The notes: generated from the letters alone by a model not told the origin. A stretch of 6,382 nt of DNA from Pseudomonadota bacterium (GCA_009786045.1 WQTY01000131.1:1-6382), one strand, 5' to 3'. Numbered from the stretch's first letter, positions 1 through 6,167 are shown. Program-made: numbers and translations.

Positions 1-14
1 GGTGTCGGCGGTCT

Positions 15-66
15 CCCTCCGGCGCTTTGCGCCACCTCCCTCAGAGAGGGAGGCATCGACGGAGGG
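15..66. repeat. Foldable GC-rich intergenic element (three-way junction)
   Basis: This stretch can fold into a compact junction. Bases 15-20 (ccctcc) pair with 61-66 (ggaggg). Inside are two hairpins: 21-25/29-33 (ggcgc ttt gcgcc) and 35-42/46-53 (cctccctc aga gagggagg, 8 perfect pairs). The two pyrimidine arms and two purine arms are nearly interchangeable, so alternative pairings exist. No T-run follows on either strand, which argues against an intrinsic terminator. Similar ctccctc/gagggag elements occur as dispersed intergenic repeats in many gut bacterial genomes (from memory, not checked). Only one copy is in this window, so its repeat status is inferred. Confidence 0.4.
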
Positions 67-71
67 GTGCA

Positions 72-99
72 CGTATCGCTTGTGAGTGAAGTGGCAAAG
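72..99 (+). repeat. Two-hairpin intergenic element, copy A (3' fragment)
   Basis: These 28 bases match 4317-4344 at 25 of 28 positions, including the shared end gtgaagtggcaaag. Only the right arm of hairpin II and the tail of the element are present. The T-tract, hairpin I and the left arm of hairpin II are missing, and the GC-rich element at 15-66 lies where they would be. It is best read as a truncated copy. Confidence 0.6.
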
Positions 100-168
100 T
101 ACATCGTCAAGACACAAAACCCTGACAAGCGCAGCTCACCTTTTGACCACAAAAGCTATTTTCTCCCA

Positions 169-193
169 AAAGTATCGTATATTATGGTACTTT
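169..193. promoter_or_regulatory. Dyad with -10-like core upstream of the DUF285 gene
   Basis: Bases 169-176 (aaagtatc) pair with 186-193 (ggtacttt) over eight positions, one of them a G-T wobble. The nine central bases, gtatattat, include -10-like hexamers (tatatt at 178-183, tattat at 180-185). The dyad ends 41 bases before the chosen start at 235, a suitable distance for a promoter with an overlapping operator. No good -35 box sits at 16-18 bases; TTGACC at 143-148 is too far away. It could equally be a leader hairpin or chance in AT-rich DNA. Confidence 0.3.
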
Positions 194-220
194 ATTCAAA
201 TTGCGTGATGGTTGCTCAAT

Positions 221-225
221 GGAGG
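221..225 (+). promoter_or_regulatory. Ribosome binding site deciding the start at 235
   Basis: GGAGG lies 9 bases before the ATG at 235 and is a strong Shine-Dalgarno match. The frame stays open upstream to a GTG at 67, but the 56 residues so added are not signal-like and overlap repeat DNA. Starting at 235 puts a classic signal peptide at the N terminus. Confidence 0.85.
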
Positions 226-234
226 TGTATATTC

Positions 235-2286
235 ATGCGCTCAAGTGTATTGGGATTATTGGCAGTTTTGGTGCTGGCGTTTGCTTACAGCCCCCGTGCA
301 GCCCTCGCTTCAGAAGCAATAGCTTGTGAACCAGGCTTTTGCCTTGAGAATGATGTCTGCACACCCTGCAAATCTTGTACAAGCCATCGTGATTGTGGAG
401 CAGATGAATTTTGCGACAGTGCCAGGGGTTATGTATGCTCAAAACGCTGCGTTTCAGATGCCGATTGCAAAAATCCAGGCGCCCAGGATGGCGAATTTTG
501 CCGCAACGACGGACGGTGCTCCCCCAAGGTTTTTGAGACCGTCTGGGAAGTCACCGAGAAAAATTCTACACTTATTCTCCCATTTTACGAAGGGACCTGC
601 GATTTCAAAATCCTCTGGGGCGATGAAGGTCACACCAATTTTGCCAAAGCGGCCAAAGTCAAAGATTGCAGAAAAGTCAAAAACCGGTCACATCGCTATG
701 CCAAACCCGGCACCTACCATGTTCGCATCGTCGGCACCTATGACGGCTGGGGGCAAAACACGCTGAAGGTGACAGATCCTGCCAAAGGTTTCAGATCAGG
801 CACCTCGACCGAACCGATTACAAGTGAAAAAATACAACTCCAGGGCGTGATCAGCTTTGGCCCCGTCGGACTTACCCGGGAAGCCTTCAGTGGCGTGGGC
901 AACATCTTCCTTCCCCAAAACGATATTCCCGATGCTTCAAAGTGGCGTGACGCAAGTGCCACCTTTATGGGGGCTGAGGATTTCAACCAGGATATCGGAC
1001 ACTGGGACACATCCAATGTGACAAGTATGGCTTTCATGCTCTCTGAGGCAGAAGCTTTCAACCGGGATATCAGCCGATGGGACACGTCCAATGTGATAGA
1101 TATGGTGGGCATGTTTTGGGAGGCAAAAACTTTCGACCAGAACATCAGTCGATGGGACACTTCGAACGTCACGCGTATATCCCTCATGTTCGCCAAGGCA
1201 AATGCATTCAACCAGGACATCGGCTTATGGAACATATCAAGCGTTACGGATATGACATGCCTGTTCTGCGAGGCAGAGACCTTTAATCAGGACATCGGAT
1301 ATTGGAATACCTCCAACGTCACAAATATGTACAGCGTGTTTTTTCGTGCAGCAGCCTTTAATCAGGACATTGGCGCATGGGACACATCCAGCGTGACGAA
1401 TATGATGGGCATGTTTTCGGGCGCAAAAGCCTTTAATCAGGACATTGGACGATGGGATACTTCAAATGTCACAGACATGAATGTCATGTTCCGCGAAGCA
1501 AGCGCATTCAACGCAAACATCGGACGCTGGAACACATCGGGCGTGACAGATATGTCAGGCATGTTTGCCGATGCCAAATCCTTCAACCAGGACATCGGCG
1601 CATGGGATACTTCGAGCGTCACAAATATGGCAGCCATGTTCCGCGGCGCAGGTGCTTTCAATCAGGATATTGGGCGATGGGATACTTCAAACGTGACGCT
1701 CATGTGGGATATGTTCGCAAGGGCGAGCGCCTTCAATCAGGATATCGGATGGTGGAACACTTCGAGCGTGACGGATATGCAAGGCATGTTCGACGGAGCG
1801 AGGACATTCAATCAGGATATCGGACGATGGGACACCTCGCGCGTAACGCTTATGCGGGACATGTTCGATGGGGCGAGCGCCTTTAATCAGGACATCGGCG
1901 CATGGAACACATCCAATGTCACGGATATGTCAGGCATGTTTGAAGATGCCAGCACCTTCAACCAGAACATTGGCACATGGGACACTTCAAGCGTGACGGA
2001 TATGGCAACCATGTTCCGCAGCGCAAGTGCATTTAATCAGGATATCGGACGATGGGACACATCAAACGTCACGAACATGACAGCCATGTTTATGGAGGCG
2101 AAAACATTCAACCAGGATCTTTCTGCCTGGAAGCTCAATCCCAAGGTAGATTTATCCGTGATTTTTTACGGAACGGCGATATCGGAGGAGACCTATCACA
2201 AACTAAAAAGACTGCCTGTCTGGAAGGACGGGGATCTCCACTCTGAGGACTTCGAAGGCTCAGATGACTTCGACGATGTTGGATAG
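235..2286 (+). CDS. Secreted BspA-like DUF285 repeat protein, Cys-rich head
   Basis: The product is a 683-residue exported protein, probably on the surface or released. Residues 1-26 are a type I signal peptide: a charged start, a hydrophobic core and an ALA-like cleavage site before SEA. Residues 31-95 contain 12 cysteines, presumably disulfide-bonded. Residues 103-180 look PKD-like (ILWGDEG, then [15 protein letters not shown]), with a further Cys pair at 122 and 145. Residues about 200-249 are the usual lead-in to DUF285 arrays. Residues 250-649 are sixteen 25-residue repeats (consensus [16 protein letters not shown], then MF and A). The tail is typical of such arrays ([10 protein letters not shown]) and ends acidic. 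There is no LPXTG-like or other recognisable anchor. In known proteins this repeat class is linked to adhesion or surface display, but partner and role here are unknown. The gene appears monocistronic, followed by a 502-base gap. Confidence 0.88.
   Translation: MRSSVLGLLAVLVLAFAYSPRAALASEAIACEPGFCLENDVCTPCKSCTSHRDCGADEFCDSARGYVCSKRCVSDADCKNPGAQDGEFCRNDGRCSPKVFETVWEVTEKNSTLILPFYEGTCDFKILWGDEGHTNFAKAAKVKDCRKVKNRSHRYAKPGTYHVRIVGTYDGWGQNTLKVTDPAKGFRSGTSTEPITSEKIQLQGVISFGPVGLTREAFSGVGNIFLPQNDIPDASKWRDASATFMGAEDFNQDIGHWDTSNVTSMAFMLSEAEAFNRDISRWDTSNVIDMVGMFWEAKTFDQNISRWDTSNVTRISLMFAKANAFNQDIGLWNISSVTDMTCLFCEAETFNQDIGYWNTSNVTNMYSVFFRAAAFNQDIGAWDTSSVTNMMGMFSGAKAFNQDIGRWDTSNVTDMNVMFREASAFNANIGRWNTSGVTDMSGMFADAKSFNQDIGAWDTSSVTNMAAMFRGAGAFNQDIGRWDTSNVTLMWDMFARASAFNQDIGWWNTSSVTDMQGMFDGARTFNQDIGRWDTSRVTLMRDMFDGASAFNQDIGAWNTSNVTDMSGMFEDASTFNQNIGTWDTSSVTDMATMFRSASAFNQDIGRWDTSNVTNMTAMFMEAKTFNQDLSAWKLNPKVDLSVIFYGTAISEETYHKLKRLPVWKDGDLHSEDFEGSDDFDDVG
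982..2181 (+). repeat. Sixteen in-phase 75-bp coding repeats (DUF285 array)
   Basis: Each unit starts at the Phe codon of the FN(Q)D motif and is exactly 75 bases long, with no insertion or deletion across 1200 bases. Unit n begins at 982 + 75(n-1). Positions 1 (Phe), 8 (Trp) and 13 (Val) are the most constant, followed by Asn2, Ile5, Thr14, Met16, Met19, Phe20 and Ala23. Units 1-15 are close to consensus. Unit 16 (2107-2181) is degenerate and works as a cap. Units differ at many synonymous and variable positions, so this is not a freshly amplified array, yet the length is strictly held. Such arrays can gain or lose whole units in frame by recombination. Confidence 0.93.
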
Positions 2287-2356
2287 ACCTGCTCCCTGAT
2301 TCGAAGCGCTCGCTGGGGCGAGGTGCTGCTTTCCTCACCCAAAAAGTGCGAACGCG

Positions 2357-2376
2357 TATTGGGCGAATGCCCAATA
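2357..2376. repeat. Tandem hairpin unit 1
   Basis: A perfect 8-bp stem, tattgggc (2357-2364) with gcccaata (2369-2376), closes a gaat loop. It is flanked by cg before and gcgc after, like the next unit at 2394-2415. No T-run follows on either strand. Confidence 0.6.
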
Positions 2377-2393
2377 GCGCTTCGCCGCGCACG

Positions 2394-2415
2394 TATTTGG
2401 CCCAAGGGCCAAATA
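2394..2415. repeat. Tandem hairpin unit 2
   Basis: A perfect 10-bp stem, tatttggccc (2394-2403) with gggccaaata (2406-2415), has only two bases between the arms. It follows the pattern of the unit at 2357-2376 (cgtatt, G/C-rich centre, aatag, then gcgc), so the two look like diverged copies of one hairpin that have kept their pairing. No T-run follows, so an intrinsic terminator role is not supported. Confidence 0.6.
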
Positions 2416-2468
2416 GGGCGCGCCTCTCCATCCAATTGCGAGCTGACAACTATTAGCTACTAGCTACG

Positions 2469-2520
2469 AGCTCAAGCTCAAGCTCAAGCTCAAGCTCAAG
2501 CTCAAGCTCAAGCTCAAGCT
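2469..2520. repeat. Hexanucleotide tandem repeat (AGCTCA)
   Basis: AGCTCA is repeated eight times without error plus four further bases, 52 bases in all. A degenerate edge, tagcta c tagcta, lies just before it at 2454-2466. It is non-coding: it starts 183 bases after the DUF285 stop and ends 268 bases before the flavoprotein start. A perfect short-unit tract of this kind is prone to slippage and so to length variation between cells or strains. The unit is six bases, so it would not shift a frame even if translated. Any regulatory effect is speculative. Confidence 0.95.
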
Positions 2521-2657
2521 ATGGAACTGCCACCAATTAGCAAAGGCATATTGGCATTTAAAAAACTTAAAAGTTTACTACAAAGTTAGCGCCTATGGCG
2601 TGCTTCTCCACAAAAATCCAGCGGGCCAGAACATTAATCCAAAGGCAATGATTTCTG

Positions 2658-2715
2658 CCCCCAAAGCGATGCAAAGCATCGCAGGGGGTTTGGAGGAACG
2701 CGTTCCCCCTAAAAA
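2658..2715 (-). repeat. Two-hairpin intergenic element, copy B (inverted)
   Basis: Read on the minus strand this copy gives a T-run (from 2715-2711), hairpin I around gggggaac/gttcctcc (2709-2692, containing the palindrome ggaacgcgttcc at 2695-2706), the linker ACCCCCT, then hairpin II gcgatgc ttt gcatcgc (2682-2666) enclosed by a second stem ccccc/ggggg (2684-2688 with 2658-2662). The order matches the copies at 4265-4344 and 6284-6374, but the orientation is opposite. The gtgaagtggcaaag tail is not clearly recognisable here. Confidence 0.75.
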
Positions 2716-2720
2716 GCTGC

Positions 2721-2749
2721 TTGCCTGTGGCGGCGAAACTTCTTAGAGT
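2721..2749 (+). promoter_or_regulatory. Weak candidate promoter for the flavoprotein gene
   Basis: TTGCCT (2721-2726) and TAGAGT (2744-2749) are separated by 17 bases, and each matches four of six consensus positions. A transcript would start near 2757, leaving about 32 bases of leader. The match is modest, and a promoter further upstream is equally possible. Confidence 0.2.
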
Positions 2750-2788
2750 TGTGGACGCAGTTGTGGCTGTTTCTGTTTTCCCGAATCC

Positions 2789-3664
2789 ATGAGTCATTGC
2801 ATGAAAACTGTGACCGTTATTGGTGCTGGTCCTGCCGGTGCTTCTGTTGCCATTTACCTGTTGCGTGCGGGTATTTCCACCACCGTCATTTACAAGGATA
2901 TGGGCGCTTTGGGCAAAGCGCACGCCATCGACAATTATTACGGTCTTGAGCCGCCGATTTCCGGTTCGGAGCTTTTCGAGCGAGGCCTGGCGCAGATTCG
3001 GCGGCTTGGGGCAAACGTTGTGCAGGACGAGGTCGTGGGCCTTGCGTATGGTGAGAAGTTTGACGTTCAAACGACGCGTGAGACGTTTCCAAGCGATATC
3101 GTCGTTTTGGCAACTGGGACCTCGCGCGTGACACCAAAAATCGAAGGGCTCAAGGCATACGAGGGACGCGGTGTCAGTCATTGTGCCGTTTGCGATGCGT
3201 TCTTTTATCGCGGCAGGCATGTTGCCGTGCTGGGATCGGGCGAGTATGCGCTGCATGAGGCGTCGGTACTGCTGCCGATGTCGGCTTCTGTAACGCTTTT
3301 TACGCAGGGGAAGGAGCCACCGGAAGCGCTGCCAGAAAACCTTCGGGTGGACAGACGCAAGATCGTCAGACTTTCTGGCGGTGAGAGCCTGGAAAGCCTC
3401 ACGCTCGAAGGCGATGCGACGGTTCAGGTCGATGGTTTGTTCGTGGCGGTTGGTGTGGCGGGTTCGGCCGATCTGGCGCGCAAGATCGGCGCCGAAGTTT
3501 CGGGTGTGCACATTGTCACTGACAGCGATAAGTTAACGACCGTCGAAGGGATCTATGCCTGTGGCGACTGCACCGGCGGGCTGCTCCAGATTGCCAAAGC
3601 TGTTTCGGATGGCGCCGTGGCGGCGCAGCACGCCATTCGTTACCTCCGCTCACTCCCCAACTAG
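2789..3664 (+). CDS. Thioredoxin reductase-like FAD/dithiol oxidoreductase
   Basis: The product is a 291-residue cytoplasmic flavoprotein of the low-Mr thioredoxin reductase family, slightly shorter than the usual 305-320. In order: FAD-binding GAGPAG at 12-17, ATG at 108-110, redox dithiol CAVC (Cys132, Cys135) in HCAVCDAFFY, second Rossmann motif GSGEYA at 149-154, and the C-terminal FAD motif ACGDCTGGLLQIA at 257-269. Family members pass electrons through FAD to this dithiol and on to thioredoxin or a related protein. The HRRxxxR motif that grips the NADPH 2'-phosphate is absent; its place, near residues 172-178, reads TQGKEPP. The electron donor may therefore not be NADPH, as in ferredoxin- or F420-linked relatives. 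The start is uncertain: no clear ribosome binding site precedes 2789, and Met5 (2801) is an alternative. An in-frame stop at 2744 rules out a long extension. No thioredoxin gene lies in the window. A 39-base gap suggests co-transcription with the next gene. Confidence 0.88.
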   Translation: MSHCMKTVTVIGAGPAGASVAIYLLRAGISTTVIYKDMGALGKAHAIDNYYGLEPPISGSELFERGLAQIRRLGANVVQDEVVGLAYGEKFDVQTTRETFPSDIVVLATGTSRVTPKIEGLKAYEGRGVSHCAVCDAFFYRGRHVAVLGSGEYALHEASVLLPMSASVTLFTQGKEPPEALPENLRVDRRKIVRLSGGESLESLTLEGDATVQVDGLFVAVGVAGSADLARKIGAEVSGVHIVTDSDKLTTVEGIYACGDCTGGLLQIAKAVSDGAVAAQHAIRYLRSLPN

Positions 3665-3703
3665 CGCCCACACGCGCCACGCCCGTAAGGTATCCATCGT
3701 CGA

Positions 3704-4255
3704 ATGAGAGATTTTCTTGTCGCAGAATGGAAGACACTTCTTTTTACGATTGTCTTCTGCAGCGCCATCTTTGGCTGGTTCTATTTTGACGAAGCAAGGC
3801 ATGTGCTCTCCACGAAAGCGGAAACAGCACACCATTACACCTGTCTCAAGCCAGGCGAAGCCCTTGCGGGTTTTGAACTGGGTTTGACCCAACAGGCTTT
3901 CGAGAACGGCGCGCAGGCAAAGAATTTCTCCAGACTGCCGGATGAGAGCCCACTGGGAATGGCGAGTTTCGGCAACGCGGAGGGTTCTTTACGGCTGAAT
4001 TTTTTTCAGGACAGGCTTCAAACGATTGAATACTATCCGGCCACGATGGCACCAGACGATGCCTGCCGGCGTGATTTTGCAGAATGGGCCAGGCACTCGC
4101 CGCAGAATTCAGCGCCAATATTCGCCGAGGGCAACATATACGCCAGGCATCCAGGCGTCATTGTTGTCAGGCATGAGGCTCCCGACGCTCCCCTCTCAAA
4201 CACAAATGCGGCGACAACGTCATTGCGCGGCTGGATTGTGACCCCTATCCTGTAA
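3704..4255 (+). CDS. Small single-pass membrane protein, unknown function
   Basis: The product is a 183-residue protein I do not recognise. Residues 11-28 form one hydrophobic segment (TLLFTIVFCSAIFGWFYF) after a short charged start, which suggests a signal anchor with the remaining 155 residues outside the cytoplasm. No lipobox or clear cleavage site is visible. The outer part is soluble, with cysteines at 47 and 121 that could pair, and has no motif I can name. The start has only a weak ribosome site, taagg at 3686-3690, 13 bases upstream. The gene begins 39 bases after the flavoprotein stop on the same strand, so an operon is likely. Codon use and length make it more credible than the opposite-strand frames, which lack ribosome sites. 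It is followed by the complete intergenic element at 4265-4344. Confidence 0.7.
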   Translation: MRDFLVAEWKTLLFTIVFCSAIFGWFYFDEARHVLSTKAETAHHYTCLKPGEALAGFELGLTQQAFENGAQAKNFSRLPDESPLGMASFGNAEGSLRLNFFQDRLQTIEYYPATMAPDDACRRDFAEWARHSPQNSAPIFAEGNIYARHPGVIVVRHEAPDAPLSNTNAATTSLRGWIVTPIL

Positions 4256-4264
4256 TTTTGTGCA

Positions 4265-4344
4265 TTTTTATTTTTTCTGTGGGGGAACTCGTTCCCCCAC
4301 ACCCCCTGCAATGCTACGCATTGCTTGTGGGTGAAGTGGCAAAG
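4265..4344 (+). repeat. Two-hairpin intergenic element, copy C (complete)
   Basis: The order is a T-rich tract (4265-4276), hairpin I gtgggggaac tc gttcccccac (4279-4288/4291-4300, ten perfect pairs), the linker acccccT, hairpin II gcaatgc tac gcattgc (4308-4314/4318-4324) with outer CACCC/GGGTG pairing, and the tail gtgaagtggcaaag (4331-4344). It lies between the 3' ends of two convergent genes. The T-tract precedes the hairpin on the plus strand, and the minus-strand reading gives an A-run after it, so neither direction makes a standard intrinsic terminator. Confidence 0.8.
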
Positions 4345-4446
4345 CGCAAGGATGGAAATTTGGAAGCTCTCTTGCTCAGCAGCACAGCGACAATGAAATC
4401 CAACCCTGGCACGCATAACCCGATCTCGGAATAATCACCGAAGAAG

Positions 4447-5334
4447 TCAGATACAATCAATTTCTTCGCCGATCATTGAGCAGGTAAGGTCATATGCACT
4501 GCAATCGACTCGCACGACCTCATCTTCATAGCAAAACAGCGCGGCATTTCCATCGCATGAGCTTTTGTAGGTGGCTTCCAGGCATGACTGAACAAGGCAC
4601 GAATCGCTGGAAGTACATTCGCTGGCACAAAATTGCATGTCCCAAACATTGCGCGGGCGATAGCCCCCCCCAACTACAGCTTCGCACCACTTAGTAACCA
4701 CGATGTTCATCCCTTCCACAACTGTCATGCATGAACGCTCCTCACCCTCGCCTTCACACTCAAATATGGGATTAATACACACGGTTCCCTTCGGATCTAT
4801 GAACGTCACACAAGTCCTCGATTCACAATCAAATGTCCTGACGAAGCCATCCACGCAAGCAGTGGCCATGTTGCCCTCGCAAAACCCATCAAAAGTCCAC
4901 TCATTGCATCTCCGAACGTCGCACGAAGTGTCAGAAGTACAGGCACCAGCACAATACTCTACCTCATGAATTCCGTATGCGTAGTACTTATCCTCATACT
5001 CAGAATGCACCGATCCGCAGTTTTTGTCAAACAAGACGCTGACGCCTTCTATCGTTTCGCATACACGCTCAATGCCTATGTGTGAACACTTAAATATGGG
5101 GTCAATGCATCTGGCCACGAATCCCAAACCTAAGAATTTAATACAATCGTCTGACTCACAATCGGATGCCGAAACGACACCATCATCGCAAAAGATAATT
5201 TTGTTGCCATCGCAATAGTCGTTAAAAGATGCCTCATCGCATTTGTCACCCAGCTCGTACGTCTTAACTTCGTCTTTACAACTGGCAAAGCCACCCGCCA
5301 ACACGACCAATGCCAAAACCAAAACTCTTTTCAT
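4447..5334 (-). CDS. Cys-rich lipoprotein B, 2.5 copies of a 12-Cys module
   Basis: The product is a 295-residue predicted lipoprotein. Residues 1-18 are a lipoprotein signal (MKRVLVLALVVLAGGFAS) and Cys19 is the lipid-bearing residue of an FASC lipobox, so it is probably anchored in a membrane and faces outward. The mature part has 30 further cysteines in a strict pattern: 12 in module 1 (32-138), 12 in module 2 (143-246) and 6 in a half module (251-294). Each module opens C-x8-C-x7-C-x9-C and carries a [DE]GN motif after its second Cys. The full modules close C-x3-C-x5-C. The even count suggests full disulfide pairing. I know of no named domain with this pattern and assign no function. The frame stays open upstream to 5493, but 5334 has the ribosome site and signal sequence. 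It is a paralogue of the product at 5556-6167, 221 bases upstream in transcription order. Confidence 0.85.
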   Translation of the reverse strand: MKRVLVLALVVLAGGFASCKDEVKTYELGDKCDEASFNDYCDGNKIIFCDDGVVSASDCESDDCIKFLGLGFVARCIDPIFKCSHIGIERVCETIEGVSVLFDKNCGSVHSEYEDKYYAYGIHEVEYCAGACTSDTSCDVRRCNEWTFDGFCEGNMATACVDGFVRTFDCESRTCVTFIDPKGTVCINPIFECEGEGEERSCMTVVEGMNIVVTKWCEAVVGGGYRPRNVWDMQFCASECTSSDSCLVQSCLEATYKSSCDGNAALFCYEDEVVRVDCSAYDLTCSMIGEEIDCI

Positions 5335-5342
5335 GATTTCTG

Positions 5343-5348
5343 TCCTCT
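5343..5348 (-). promoter_or_regulatory. Ribosome binding site of lipoprotein B
   Basis: Minus-strand AGAGGA lies 8 bases before the ATG at 5334. It decides this start over the upstream in-frame ATG at 5493, whose extra 53 residues would bury the lipoprotein signal. Confidence 0.75.
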
Positions 5349-5470
5349 GGGAAGTAGCACTCAACAGGTGCTGCCTTTCAGGCACAACACCACTGCCGCA
5401 TGCACATTCAAAAAGCACGCCAATCAACGCAGCATTTGATTTGAAAATGGCCTCATTCTGACCTGGCCAG

Positions 5471-5523
5471 AAAAAATAAAAAAGCCAAGTCAATGTGCCG
5501 AGCTGACGCCGTGACGTCAGCTC
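5471..5523 (-). terminator. Possible terminator after lipoprotein A
   Basis: On the minus strand, 32 bases after the stop of the gene at 5556-6167, a 9-bp perfect stem forms (gagctgacg/cgtcagctc, 5523-5515 with 5508-5500, six-base loop). A strong T-rich run, TTTTTTATTTTTT, follows at 5483-5471. The 16-base gap between stem and T-run is longer than in a standard intrinsic terminator, so function is uncertain. If real, it separates transcription of the two lipoprotein genes. Confidence 0.35.
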
Positions 5524-5555
5524 ACCTGGTGGCGCTTTCTTTTGAGGAACGCAGT

Positions 5556-6167
5556 CTACTCGCAGCCGGCGATGCCATCGTCCAGCAGGCAGGAAAGCCC
5601 TTCAACCTCACAATCCCTGCGCACCACATAACCATCGGAGCAATAAAAGGCAACATCGCCTGCACACAATTCTTCGTATGTGGCTTCCGAACATTTCTGA
5701 ACGTCGCAACTGGTGTCAGAAGTACACTCGCTGGCGCAGGGAAGCATGTCCATATCAACCAGATAGTGTTTTCCATCACTGGCAACATGGCATTCCATGT
5801 CATACAGATCCGTGTAGCCCTCATCCTTATCGCATGCCTTCGTTTTGGCGCCAGGCGTTGCACACTCAAGCGAAGAAAGCGCGCAATTGGCAAAATTCAC
5901 GCTTTCGAACCTGACACAGGCGTCCGATTTGCAATCGTATGCCGCGACGACACCCTCATCGCAATAGATGGCTTTATTGCCATCGCAAATCTCGACAAAC
6001 TTATCTTCATCACACCGAGCCCCCAACGCGTAAGAAAGCGCTTCATCGCCTGGTTCTTCGCCAACAGGAAGCTCACCATCGGGCTTGTCCGGCGTCTTTT
6101 TATCCTCGCCGCAACCGGCCAAACCGGCCACCAACGCTGCCAATGCTAAAATTAATAATCTTTTCAT
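5556..6167 (-). CDS. Cys-rich lipoprotein A, 1.5 copies of a 12-Cys module
   Basis: The product is a 203-residue predicted lipoprotein. Residues 1-18 are the signal, and LAGC places the lipidated Cys at 19. A Pro/Glu/Asp-rich linker (20-45) would lift the rest off the membrane. One full 12-cysteine module (52-154) and a half module with six (159-202) follow, giving 18 cysteines in the mature part besides Cys19. The spacing matches lipoprotein B almost exactly: x8, x7, x9, x4, then x3, x5, x4 at the module end, and an identical x8, x7, x9, x6, x8 half module. Shared sequence includes CDGNK, ECTSDTSCDV and EATY. Function is unknown; a binding or structural surface role is a guess. It has its own ribosome site, and a hairpin with a distal T-run follows it, so it may be transcribed separately from its paralogue. 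Confidence 0.87.
   Translation of the reverse strand: MKRLLILALAALVAGLAGCGEDKKTPDKPDGELPVGEEPGDEALSYALGARCDEDKFVEICDGNKAIYCDEGVVAAYDCKSDACVRFESVNFANCALSSLECATPGAKTKACDKDEGYTDLYDMECHVASDGKHYLVDMDMLPCASECTSDTSCDVQKCSEATYEELCAGDVAFYCSDGYVVRRDCEVEGLSCLLDDGIAGCE

Larger units (their letters stand above)
2287..2788. other. Long intergenic region, no gene seen
   Basis: I see no convincing gene in these 502 bases on either strand. In order it holds a short hairpin without a T-run just after the DUF285 stop (2309-2313/2318-2322), two related hairpins (2357-2376 and 2394-2415), a hexanucleotide tandem repeat (2469-2520), an AT-rich dyad aaactt/aagttt (2563-2568/2571-2576), an inverted copy of the two-hairpin element (2658-2715) and the upstream region of the flavoprotein gene. 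Open frames crossing it on the minus strand translate structured repeat DNA and lack ribosome binding sites. Confidence 0.7.

Noticed and set aside
67..234. N-terminal extension of the DUF285 gene from a GTG at 67
   Set aside because: The added 56 residues overlap repeat DNA, are not signal-like, and would hide the clear signal peptide that begins at 235 behind a strong GGAGG.
1452..1886. 144-residue alternative frame inside the repeat array
   Set aside because: The 75-base period of the real gene keeps an offset frame open too. Its translation is simply a periodic shadow of the array.
2135..2449. Minus-strand frame over the end of the DUF285 gene and the tandem hairpins
   Set aside because: It translates palindromic intergenic DNA and the antisense of the DUF285 tail, with no ribosome site or recognisable motif.
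2469..2520. CRISPR array
   Set aside because: The units are six bases with no spacers, so this is a simple tandem repeat. The 75-base units at 982-2181 are protein-coding, so they are not CRISPR either.
2658..2715. Riboswitch leader for the flavoprotein gene
   Set aside because: The structure is a copy of a dispersed element also found downstream of and away from genes, and here it is inverted relative to the gene. It shows no known riboswitch core.
2567..3511. 314-residue open frame on the minus strand
   Set aside because: It lies almost wholly opposite the flavoprotein gene, whose FAD and CxxC motifs are unmistakable. Its translation has no recognisable motif and it runs on into intergenic repeat DNA.
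4265..4300. Intrinsic terminator between the convergent genes
   Set aside because: The T-rich tract lies before hairpin I on the plus strand. Read from the minus strand, the hairpin is followed by an A-run. Neither direction has the hairpin-then-T order.
5335..5493. 53-residue N-terminal extension of lipoprotein B
   Set aside because: The upstream ATG lacks a ribosome site, and using it would place the lipobox internally, while AGAGGA is correctly spaced before 5334.
5493..6149. 218-residue open frame on the plus strand
   Set aside because: It is antisense to lipoprotein A, whose lipobox, ribosome site and conserved cysteine spacing settle the coding strand.
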